Positions 51,562 through 58,901 of a DNA stretch of 64,000 bases are shown piece by piece (position 1 is the first letter of the stretch; each line of letters starts with the position of its first letter). Origin of the DNA: a virus; the IMG/VR virus record IMGVR_UViG_3300044675_000901, positions 1-64,000 of that record. One strand, 5' to 3'. Below the pieces are notes generated by a model that ran no database searches, was not told the DNA's origin, and worked only from the letters and a program-made list of their open reading frames with translations. The translations under genes and the position numbers were made by a program.

Positions 51562-52584
51562 TTAGAATATCTGTTCAGAGTCAGTACCTCCAGTGAATCC
51601 AAATACTGTAGCAACCTCAGTACCAGTAGACGCACCAGCATATGATAGTGCAGTGCTGCTACCTCCGAAGAAGATTTGAACAGTGTTTAGTTCCCCAGCA
51701 CGAGCAATACCTGTAGATGAAGGCCAGTCGTGTGCGTACTGAATTTCAAGTACATCGTACTTATATCCAGCTTGAGCAAAAGTTGGGAAAGTAAATGGGA
51801 AGTACATACGGTTGAAGTTACCGTAACGTGCACGTTGGCTTTTCTCAGCAGAAAGAGCTTCTACATAATTAGAGGTAGCATCAGTTCTAGATGCAGTAAC
51901 TGAACCTACAGGACCTGACTTATCAGAGTACTGAGAGGTAACATCAAACTCAACTCCGTAGTGACGAGCAGTAAGGACAAGGCCTGAGGTACCGCTATCT
52001 GTAGCAGCAAACAAAGCATTAAAAGTAACATTATTTACAATTGCATTGTAAAGAGCAGTTACCAAGGCAGTTTCAGAACCACCATGAACAGATGCTGAAA
52101 CTTCAATATTAAAGATCATACGACCAGCAGAGAAGTTACCGAGCAATGGGAATTGATATCCACCACCAGACAAATCTACTGCAGTACCATCTTGATAGTA
52201 GTTTGCATAAGTAGTTGGGGCAGTACGAAGTGCAATTCTGAGCATTACATCTTTAGTAGATGTTGGGGCTCCAGTGTCAATTGTTTGAGTTGCCCGTGTA
52301 GGAACTATTGAAGTCCACTCACGATAGTTAATTCTTTTGATAAGATCAGTATCAATGATTGGAGTAGCAATAGCTTGCCCAGAAGGCATGTTTTGAACAA
52401 TTTGAATTCTCTTTTTGTTCCAAGCTCCAGAAGTACGAAGAGCTGTAACAAAGTTTGTAGAGCCATCTACATCCCAAACTGACATTGTAGACACGTTAGC
52501 AGCTGCATTAGTGCTAAATGCCGTAGTAGAAATCATATCAGGGTTATTTACAACAAATACCTGACTTAAGTTTTGAGGTGCCAT
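51562..52584 (-). CDS. Virion structural protein (auxiliary capsid or tail protein candidate)
   Basis: 340 aa, ATG at 52584. Beta-rich with many Ser/Thr/Ala and few Lys; no Cys. Segments include VSTMSVWDVDGSTNF, FSAGRMIFNIEVSASVHGGS and YGNFNRMYFPFTFPTFAQAG. The gene is closed by its own terminator (51516-51545), which is usual for abundantly made virion proteins. The position a few genes after the capsid protein matches where crAss001 encodes its auxiliary capsid protein, but I cannot confirm homology. Tail tube or head decoration protein are alternatives. Confidence 0.65.
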   Translation of the reverse strand: MAPQNLSQVFVVNNPDMISTTAFSTNAAANVSTMSVWDVDGSTNFVTALRTSGAWNKKRIQIVQNMPSGQAIATPIIDTDLIKRINYREWTSIVPTRATQTIDTGAPTSTKDVMLRIALRTAPTTYANYYQDGTAVDLSGGGYQFPLLGNFSAGRMIFNIEVSASVHGGSETALVTALYNAIVNNVTFNALFAATDSGTSGLVLTARHYGVEFDVTSQYSDKSGPVGSVTASRTDATSNYVEALSAEKSQRARYGNFNRMYFPFTFPTFAQAGYKYDVLEIQYAHDWPSSTGIARAGELNTVQIFFGGSSTALSYAGASTGTEVATVFGFTGGTDSEQIF

Positions 52585-52620
52585 TTTTATAAAATTTAGG
52601 CGTTAAACACATTATTTGAA

Positions 52621-53790
52621 TTATTCACTTTCGAGGTTTTCCATCGATTGCGAGTTATACCTTTGGGATTCGATACCCTCCAGTATGCTTTTAATAGTCA
52701 TTTCTACAATTTCTTGGTGAGTATGCTCTGCTAATTCACAGCCTACTCCCCCAGTTATAGAAATAACTTTTGGTTTTCTTATATAAACAATATGTACCGT
52801 AGGTACAACAAATGTGTTGTCTGAGTACAAATTGATGTAATTTTCTTTAATTGAGTATGGAACATAATCGTACCCAGTTCTGCTAAATGGATCCTTCATT
52901 ACAGTTGGGATATCATCACTTTGAGCAAACCAACATTGACTCAATCTTTTATCTGCACTTGGAGCAGTTCTTCTAGTTACAGAATAAGTTGATTTAATTG
53001 TTTCATATACTTGAATAGATGATTCTAATCCAAGAGTTGGTAATATCCATGTAGCTCTAATGAATCCCGCAGTAACAGGGTCTGCCTGTAGAACTGTAGT
53101 AGAATTACTTAAATATATATGGTTACTGTCTACGGGAGGATCTAGTTGAGCTCCAGTATTGTTTAAGTTCTCTAGTACATTAGCATTATAAGAAGGTATG
53201 AAACCTCCTAGATAATTAGTAGGTAGTATCAAATCATCACTAGTTATCTGCTGTCCTAATGGAAGGTTTACGGCCGATATCCAGTTTACCCCATCAAAGT
53301 ATGATATACTTGTAAGTATGTAACCTGGCAATGGCGGGGTAAGACTCATCTTAACCCAATCCGTAGTAGTGACTTCGTTTACTAACTGAGTATCTACATT
53401 TATGGGTCCATTACAATTGTAATGAACTTCAGCTGTAACTGATACTAGAAAAAGATAATCTAACGGAAGAGTAGCTTTTTCTATGTATATGTTTGTATTG
53501 CTAGTATTGTAGATATACCAACCCAAAGCATCTAGTAGAAATCCCCCAGTAGAGAGTGTATTAGAGTTAGTAGTTACTACTAAGTTCCTTAGGTCATCTA
53601 CTCTTTTTTGGGATTGTTCAAACCCTCTACCCTGTCTGTTTGACATTGGATTGTACCGTTGCTTGATGAATCTCATCATAGCAATGTTTAACTCAAAGTC
53701 TATCTCTTGAGGTAAAAGGATGTCAGCCTGGAAGGATGCAATCTTTTGCACCCCCAGGTTGACAGCTATATGCATTTCGTTTACGGTCAT
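52621..53790 (-). CDS. Head-tail connector/tail protein candidate
   Basis: 389 aa, ATG at 53790. The N-terminus (MTVNEMHIAVNLGVQKIASF, then DFELNIAMMRFIKQRYNP) is a helical start like those of connector proteins. The body is beta-rich, and the C-terminal part contains PTVHIVYIRKPKVISITGGV and a last helix, HQEIVEMTIKSILEGIE. The mixture of a helical N-terminus and beta core fits tail-hub or adaptor proteins of podophages. It sits 3 nt after the gene that follows the capsid gene. Assignment is by context; no decisive motif. Confidence 0.62.
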   Translation of the reverse strand: MTVNEMHIAVNLGVQKIASFQADILLPQEIDFELNIAMMRFIKQRYNPMSNRQGRGFEQSQKRVDDLRNLVVTTNSNTLSTGGFLLDALGWYIYNTSNTNIYIEKATLPLDYLFLVSVTAEVHYNCNGPINVDTQLVNEVTTTDWVKMSLTPPLPGYILTSISYFDGVNWISAVNLPLGQQITSDDLILPTNYLGGFIPSYNANVLENLNNTGAQLDPPVDSNHIYLSNSTTVLQADPVTAGFIRATWILPTLGLESSIQVYETIKSTYSVTRRTAPSADKRLSQCWFAQSDDIPTVMKDPFSRTGYDYVPYSIKENYINLYSDNTFVVPTVHIVYIRKPKVISITGGVGCELAEHTHQEIVEMTIKSILEGIESQRYNSQSMENLESE

Positions 53791-53793
53791 CTA

Positions 53794-54600
53794 TTAAGAT
53801 ACTTCTTTGAGCCTTGCTCTCATTGTATTTACTTGACCAGAGTTTTTCTTGTTTTTAAAGTAAACAATTGCATCTTTCATATCCTCTCCGATTGTCTCGT
53901 CTTGGAAAATCACTTGATTACCAATACGACGGAGAACATCTTTTGCAACCATTTCTTCAATTTCTGCCTGAACTTCTAAGTTGTCGTCCGTGCAGTATTT
54001 CAAGAACTTCTCTGGGCTATTTCCTTTATAATCGTACAAAGTATTCTCGATTTCCATGTCTGAGAGTCTTTCTGGATCTCCGTCCACAAGAACTCTAAGC
54101 AACATTTTCATCTTCTCGATGTTTCCAGTGAGTTTGATAAACTCTTTGTCTGCATCTTTTTTAACTTGTACTTTAGCATTCTTTTTAAGAAGATCTTTTT
54201 GTGGATCATAGATGTAAAATCTTTTGTTTGCATCCACTTTCATTTCTTCTTCAGACATTGCAACATGTCTGTGCTTTAAGCACCATTTATAATAGATGTA
54301 ATCCATTGTATTAATTGGACTACCATCTTCATAAGTGCCGATCTCAAGTTCTGCTCCTTCAAAAGGAACTTTCAAATTAAGGCTAGCCCAAAAGTCTTTT
54401 GTTTTTGCAGGCCATTCTTGGTGACCAGCTGGCACATCAATAAAATTTTTCAAGAGTGTTGCCTCTTCATCTCCATCAACTCCTTTGAGTGGGAGGCGAT
54501 CTACAAACATAGATCCGAGTTTAATCTTTGCTCCAGCTCTGATTTCCTTTGGTAGGTGATTCAGAACCTCTTTGCGTCTGATAATAACTTTACGTTCCAT
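53794..54600 (-). CDS. Conserved protein following the major capsid gene
   Basis: 268 aa, ATG at 54600. Mixed charged, mainly helical C-terminal half (FIKLTGNIEKMKMLLRVLV; MEIENTLYDYKGNSPEKFLK) and a beta-containing N-terminal half. No catalytic signature. It is the first gene after the capsid terminator and has a 63-nt leader from the end of that terminator, containing a second hairpin (54627-54648). I know of equivalents directly downstream of the capsid gene in other crAss-like phages but not their role. A head-completion or internal virion protein is plausible. Confidence 0.62.
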   Translation of the reverse strand: MERKVIIRRKEVLNHLPKEIRAGAKIKLGSMFVDRLPLKGVDGDEEATLLKNFIDVPAGHQEWPAKTKDFWASLNLKVPFEGAELEIGTYEDGSPINTMDYIYYKWCLKHRHVAMSEEEMKVDANKRFYIYDPQKDLLKKNAKVQVKKDADKEFIKLTGNIEKMKMLLRVLVDGDPERLSDMEIENTLYDYKGNSPEKFLKYCTDDNLEVQAEIEEMVAKDVLRRIGNQVIFQDETIGEDMKDAIVYFKNKKNSGQVNTMRARLKEVS

Positions 54601-54626
54601 AATTTTAGTTCTTTTTATTAGTTAAG

Positions 54627-54648
54627 CTTGGGGAAAGAATAACCCAAG
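54627..54648 (-). other. Small hairpin in the leader of the post-capsid gene
   Basis: CTTGGG (54627-54632) pairs with CCCAAG (54643-54648) around a 10-base loop, 27 nt upstream of ATG 54600. It is not followed by a T-tract on the minus strand, so it is more likely an mRNA leader structure or processing site than a terminator. Confidence 0.4.
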
Positions 54649-54663
54649 GTTTTATATATTTTT

Positions 54664-54690
54664 AAAAGGGGGCTTTGACACCCCCTTTTT
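54664..54690 (-). terminator. Strong terminator after the major capsid gene
   Basis: A nine-base-pair stem, AAAAGGGGG/CCCCCTTTT, with an 8-base loop. On the minus strand it is followed by TTTTAAAAATATAT. It starts 19 nt after the capsid stop codon and probably gives the capsid gene its own abundant, defined mRNA. Confidence 0.85.
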
Positions 54691-54709
54691 ATTGCAAACC
54701 AAACACAAA

Positions 54710-56134
54710 TTACGATGCAACACACTGTAGGTCCAAACTAGTATCAAAACGACGAAGCAAGATACCAGCGGTCTTCAGCATGTGAACAGATGCACCGTCA
54801 ATGTCACTTGCACGGGTGTCAGTTTCAGTGAATCCTTTTGGAACCACAGAACCTGCTACACACCAGCGAAGAAGTTCACGACCTTTCTTATTTACCATTT
54901 GAAGGTTGTTTTCACCATCATAAGTAGACTGGTCAACAAACGTCATACGGTAAGACTCCAAAGGAAGACCAGATACTGGGTGCTTCTTAGAAGCTTGAGC
55001 CACAGGACCGTGATCGAACAAAGGAGACTTAACTACGTTAACTCTGTGTCCATCTACGTGATCATAGCTAGTGAAGTAACCAGTAATACCAAGGTTACGA
55101 CCGCTACCAGTGATGAACGTAGGTTGAGTAGTCTGCAGGTAAGTGTTACCACCATAGTAAGTCTTGAGGGCACGGTCGAATTCACGAGCACCACCAATAC
55201 CAGTATAGAGAGTAACTTGTTTGTCAGTAGCATCAGTCATACCATAGAACAAGTCTCCGATAGTTTCTTCAAGCTTAGCTTGAGTTAACTGAGAGTAAGT
55301 GTCTTTGTTGATGATTTGCTCAAACAAACCAGGACCAGAGATTACAGGTTGACCGTTCTCATCGAGCATAGTGCTAACACCATTAGCATCGTGAGTCTTC
55401 TGGCCATACCAGTAGTACATTTCACATTCTTCTTTGAACTTAAGCATGTGACGGTACTCTTCGTAATCCATCCACAACTTAGTCTTAGAACCCTCTTTCA
55501 AAGGCAATTCGAACTGAGCTACATAGTCTTTAGCATTTCCAGAGAAGTGGTAAGACTTACGTACAGTACCAATCTTAGAACGAACAAGACCTGGAGCAGT
55601 CCAGTTAGATGCATTACCACGTGAGAAGTCAATACCCACGTTAGCATACAACATACCCCAAAGAGCACCTGGAGAAGCATCTGCAATAGATACTGAAGCA
55701 GTATCAGGAGATACAATCTTCAAAGTGTACCTCCAATTTGAACCATCAGCAACTGGCTCACTCATAATACGAGCAAGAGCACCAGACTGAGATACCAAAG
55801 TGTAAGGGAAAATGAACCACTTATCAGGGAAGGTAAGGGTGAATGGAGCACCACCTGCACCAACTACAGCAGCAGGTGCAGCAGAAACAACAGGACGAAC
55901 ATTGATTTCGTGTGTTTTAACACGATACTCATACTCGAAACGGTCGATAGAACGAGTATTGCCGACACCTTCAGTCAAGAAGGAGAGTGGGAATTTCTTT
56001 TCTTCACGACCTGCCAAGTGAGTGATAATCGGAGATAACTCCGCTGGACGTTCCATAAGTGCATTTGCCAACGAGTTACTGTCGGTCATCTGCGAGTCGT
56101 TATAGTACGTCTTAAGTACTTGCATTAATGACAT
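54710..56134 (-). CDS. Major capsid protein
   Basis: 474 aa, ATG at 56134. The length and N-terminal pattern (MSLMQVLKTYYNDSQMTDSN, then KKFPLSFLTEGVGN) match crAss-like major capsid proteins as I know them; these adopt an HK97 fold. The sequence has an extended N-arm, then beta/alpha body segments (FIFPYTLVSQSGALARIMSE; KLWMDYEEYRHMLKFKEECE), typical of the spine region. It follows the acidic scaffold candidate and is followed at once by a strong terminator, as expected for the most abundant virion protein. No separate promoter with a perfect TAnnTTTG is present; TAACTTTT at ~25 nt upstream is a weak match. Confidence 0.85.
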   Translation of the reverse strand: MSLMQVLKTYYNDSQMTDSNSLANALMERPAELSPIITHLAGREEKKFPLSFLTEGVGNTRSIDRFEYEYRVKTHEINVRPVVSAAPAAVVGAGGAPFTLTFPDKWFIFPYTLVSQSGALARIMSEPVADGSNWRYTLKIVSPDTASVSIADASPGALWGMLYANVGIDFSRGNASNWTAPGLVRSKIGTVRKSYHFSGNAKDYVAQFELPLKEGSKTKLWMDYEEYRHMLKFKEECEMYYWYGQKTHDANGVSTMLDENGQPVISGPGLFEQIINKDTYSQLTQAKLEETIGDLFYGMTDATDKQVTLYTGIGGAREFDRALKTYYGGNTYLQTTQPTFITGSGRNLGITGYFTSYDHVDGHRVNVVKSPLFDHGPVAQASKKHPVSGLPLESYRMTFVDQSTYDGENNLQMVNKKGRELLRWCVAGSVVPKGFTETDTRASDIDGASVHMLKTAGILLRRFDTSLDLQCVAS

Positions 56135-56171
56135 GATTCTATAATTTTAAAAGTTAATTGTTGTTTAAATA

Positions 56172-57314
56172 TTATTCAAACAGCTTCTTCATATCCAGTT
56201 GATCTGGATCAAATTTCTTAGCTCTGTTCTTTTCTACTTTTCCGTAGTTCTTAACTCTTTCTTCGTTACGTTGGATCTTATCTCTCAAGCTCTTTACACT
56301 TTCGGTCTTAGCCTTAGTAGTAATGATATCTTGAAGATTCATTCCTTTGTACATCAAGTAGTCAATAGCCAGTTTAACGTCGAGCTCTGAATTAGAATAA
56401 TCCATATCTCTACGTGTTCTGCCTGATTTATCTACAGGTGCGGAAATATAATCAAAGAACTTAGCTTTCTCTTTTTCAGGAATTCTAATCCCAGCAAATT
56501 CTTTTCCTTGGTCAATTGTAGAGGCTACATTCTCCCAAAATTCTTCCTGAGCTTTTTCTTGTTCCTGCTTTTCACGTTTCTGTTGCTCTACTATTTGCTC
56601 TCTTTCTTTAGACTGAATAGTAGCCAATTGTTTTTGGGCCACTACTGCTTTGTCGTAAAGTTTACCAGAGTCTTCATAGTCTTCGAGCATATCTTTAATG
56701 AACTCTTCATCGTGCCCTTTACTTTTAAAGTATTCAGATACAAATGCTTTTTGAGTTCTGCTATCATTCTGGTCAATCTCGTATTGAGAATAATCCAAAT
56801 TTGGATTGTAAGCTTGAAAGAACTTTTCAGAATCTCCACCTGCAAGTACAAAGTCAAGATGCTTTTGTACTAGTGGGAATTGTTGGAATAGTTCGTTAAG
56901 CTGATCTTCTGCAATATTCTGAGCAATGTCTTTGGTAAATTCTACCAGACCTTCCTCAGTGTCAGCATAGTCATTCTCAATATCGTAACCCAGTGCCTTT
57001 GCAATGGATTCTGCTACAGACCCAGACTCTTCCGAATCTTCTTCATCAGATTCATCATCGTCTTCTTCGTCTTCTTTAGCATACTTTTTGGATTGGAGTT
57101 CTTCGTCATCGTCGTCGTCTTCGTCTGAACTGGGTTTTCTACCACTGGACTCGGACTCGGATTCTGAATCGTTTGACTCTTCTTCTGATTCTTCTTCATT
57201 TTCTAATTCGTCTTTAGGTTTTGTCTCTTGTTCATCAAGAGTGTTGAGACCATCACCTATAAAATCGTCGAAGGTGATATCTGCAATGTTCAATTTTTGT
57301 TCTTTGGTTGCCAT
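56172..57314 (-). CDS. Acidic capsid scaffolding protein candidate
   Basis: 380 aa, ATG at 57314. The N-terminal ~105 residues are extremely rich in Glu, Asp and Ser (SSDEDDDDDEELQSKKYAK). The rest is helical and coiled coil (QLATIQSKEREQIVEQQKRE), ending in a basic helix (VEKNRAKKFDPDQLDMKKLF) of the sort scaffolds use to bind capsid protein. Position directly before the capsid gene, acidity and coiled-coil content are the classic scaffold features. No protease domain is seen. A TAnnTTTG element lies 5 nt upstream of the ATG (57320-57327), so scaffold and capsid are likely co-transcribed from it up to the terminator at 54664. Confidence 0.75.
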   Translation of the reverse strand: MATKEQKLNIADITFDDFIGDGLNTLDEQETKPKDELENEEESEEESNDSESESESSGRKPSSDEDDDDDEELQSKKYAKEDEEDDDESDEEDSEESGSVAESIAKALGYDIENDYADTEEGLVEFTKDIAQNIAEDQLNELFQQFPLVQKHLDFVLAGGDSEKFFQAYNPNLDYSQYEIDQNDSRTQKAFVSEYFKSKGHDEEFIKDMLEDYEDSGKLYDKAVVAQKQLATIQSKEREQIVEQQKREKQEQEKAQEEFWENVASTIDQGKEFAGIRIPEKEKAKFFDYISAPVDKSGRTRRDMDYSNSELDVKLAIDYLMYKGMNLQDIITTKAKTESVKSLRDKIQRNEERVKNYGKVEKNRAKKFDPDQLDMKKLFE

Positions 57315-57319
57315 ATTTA

Positions 57320-57327
57320 CAAAGGTA
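57320..57327 (-). promoter_or_regulatory. Bacteroidota-type -7 promoter element (TACCTTTG)
   Basis: The minus strand reads TACCTTTG, then TAAAT, then ATG: a perfect TAnnTTTG exactly 5 nt from the scaffold start, just past the terminator of the upstream gene. No clear -33 TTG-type box is present. Confidence 0.6.
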
Positions 57328-57347
57328 TTGGTTTACTTATAGTTAAA

Positions 57348-57372
57348 AAGTATAAATTTATCTTTTATACTT
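57348..57372 (-). terminator. AT-rich terminator hairpin at the end of the glucosaminidase-like gene
   Basis: AAGTATAAA (57348-57356) pairs perfectly with TTTATACTT (57364-57372), loop of 7. Read on the minus strand it overlaps the stop codon and is followed by TTTTTAAC. The stem has little GC, so efficiency may be modest. The next gene's promoter motif starts about 20 nt downstream. Confidence 0.55.
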
Positions 57373-58473
57373 AGCTTTATTGTATAGCACTCTGTTCTTT
57401 AATCCCCCTATAATGTACCTCTTTCTAGAGTTTTCTGGGAGTCCAGATTTCCATTCGTACATTGAGATTTCCTGGTTGGTTTGATATGAACCTCCCATTT
57501 GCAGTTTGCTGATATAACTGTTAATATACTTTCTTTGGGTATCTAACTCTGTCTCATAGTTAGGGTTAGATGCATATCTTTTTCCTGCAGTATTTACAAA
57601 TGCATTAGCTTTTAGCAAATCTTCGGGACTTTTTTGGCCCTTTGCTAAATAGTCATTGTACATCAGATCCATGTAATTACGTACAGAATCCTTTGGGGAG
57701 GGAAAATCTTTGGTAGCCCCACTGTCTGTATTTCCTACATTGAAATAGTTATGTTGGCTTTTTAGAGTCTTACCAAGTTTAGTCTCCATCTGACCTTGAG
57801 TAAGTAGTAAGTCTAGTGGATACTCGTAGTTAGTAGCCCCGTAAAAATCTTTAGCAGCATCAGCAATATCTGTAGCTGTTAGAGTAGTTCCTTTAAATAT
57901 AGGTCTGGACAAGTACTTATTAGCTCTATCATAGTACCCCTGATAGTCAAATTCTGATCCTGATGGCGCTGTAGGATTAGCTTCTTGATAATTGGTAAGA
58001 TTTATTGCTCTTACTGGAGGGTTAATTTTTACGGCTGTTGCATCTTGTGCAGCACCCCCCGTTTGCATCCTAGCAGGAGATTCGATAACTGTCCCCTTGT
58101 ACGGACCAGTGGGAAGATTAGCTATTCCAGGAGGGACGGCTTTAAATGACTCTACTAAGTTACCTGTAGCATCGACCTTATCTATGTTAATAGGAACTTT
58201 CATTCCCACAGTGCTAAAACTCTGCCCAGGTTGCACATCAGGGAAAGCCATAGATTGGTTTGTTTGCCCTTGTTCATGATACGGGCGTAATCCTTGCCCT
58301 TGTTCTTCAGGGGTCTGTGCAACTTGCATTGGGGGCTGCATTTGTTGCTGTTGTACAAACTCCCCAATTAAATCTCTACCTTGATCGTAGGCAGTAAAAG
58401 CTTCTAGAATGCTACCAGGATATCCAGTAGATCTAGCTTTATCTAATAACTGCCTTCTAGTAGAGTTATCCAT
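57358..58473 (-). CDS. Virion-associated glucosaminidase-type peptidoglycan hydrolase
   Basis: 371 aa, ATG at 58473 (TAATG overlap with upstream stop). The first ~200 residues are Gln/Pro-rich and probably extended, with RMQTGG at 135-140. Residues ~200-322 form a glucosaminidase-like (lysozyme superfamily) domain: LLLTQGQMETKLGKTL with candidate catalytic E230, HNYFNVGNTDSG, FPSPKDSVRNYMDLM and ANAFVNTAGKRYASNPNYET. A KLQMGG motif (323-328) directly follows the domain, then a short basic tail. It should cleave glycan chains of peptidoglycan. Lying between portal and scaffold genes, it may be packaged to help genome entry or be used at lysis; no other obvious endolysin is in the window. Confidence 0.75.
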   Translation of the reverse strand: MDNSTRRQLLDKARSTGYPGSILEAFTAYDQGRDLIGEFVQQQQMQPPMQVAQTPEEQGQGLRPYHEQGQTNQSMAFPDVQPGQSFSTVGMKVPINIDKVDATGNLVESFKAVPPGIANLPTGPYKGTVIESPARMQTGGAAQDATAVKINPPVRAINLTNYQEANPTAPSGSEFDYQGYYDRANKYLSRPIFKGTTLTATDIADAAKDFYGATNYEYPLDLLLTQGQMETKLGKTLKSQHNYFNVGNTDSGATKDFPSPKDSVRNYMDLMYNDYLAKGQKSPEDLLKANAFVNTAGKRYASNPNYETELDTQRKYINSYISKLQMGGSYQTNQEISMYEWKSGLPENSRKRYIIGGLKNRVLYNKAKYKR

Positions 58474-58901
58474 TAAGATAAGAACTTAAGTTTATATTTA
58501 GCAGAATTAAGAGTAGACTTAATGGTGTCTAAGTCATTTACTATCTCAGAGAATTCACAGCCATCTTGCACTCTAGCTATTTTAGCATAAAGTTGATCAA
58601 TATAGCTGATAGCTTCTTTAACAGTAAACATTGTTGGGGCACATACACTTGGGGGCATATCTACAGGGTACTTTGGGATTTCCCCAGTAGCTCCTTGAAA
58701 GCCTTCTGCAATAGTATCTGCATGATCTGGCAATGCATCGTATAATTCATTAAGGGCTTTGTGGGCTGCAAATGAGCCTGGGCCTATGATGGTTAAGTGA
58801 AGCACGTGGAATTTAAGTGCTGCATCCATTAACTCTACAACCAATGCTGGGATAGATTCTTTTTTAGATGCCTTGTCTTTCATTTTGTCAATATAGCTCA
58901 T
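58473..58901 (-). CDS. Hypothetical protein between portal and hydrolase
   Basis: 142 aa, ATG at 58901 with ATGA overlap with the portal stop. Helical, with a His-rich stretch (KFHVLHLTIIGPGSFAAHKA, then LNELYDALPDHADTI) and a C-terminal coiled coil. The segment from residue ~25 to 65 resembles Dps/ferritin-like helices (FHVLHL..., AHKALNELYDALPDHADTIA). The match is partial, and metal ligands cannot be assigned with confidence. Translationally coupled to both neighbours, so a structural or packaged role is likely. Confidence 0.6.
   Translation of the reverse strand: MSYIDKMKDKASKKESIPALVVELMDAALKFHVLHLTIIGPGSFAAHKALNELYDALPDHADTIAEGFQGATGEIPKYPVDMPPSVCAPTMFTVKEAISYIDQLYAKIARVQDGCEFSEIVNDLDTIKSTLNSAKYKLKFLS

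Noticed and set aside
57040-57200. Simple-sequence repeat array (GA/TC-rich)
   Set aside because: It encodes the acidic Glu/Asp/Ser N-terminus of the scaffold candidate without a regular repeat unit, so it is protein composition and not a DNA repeat element.
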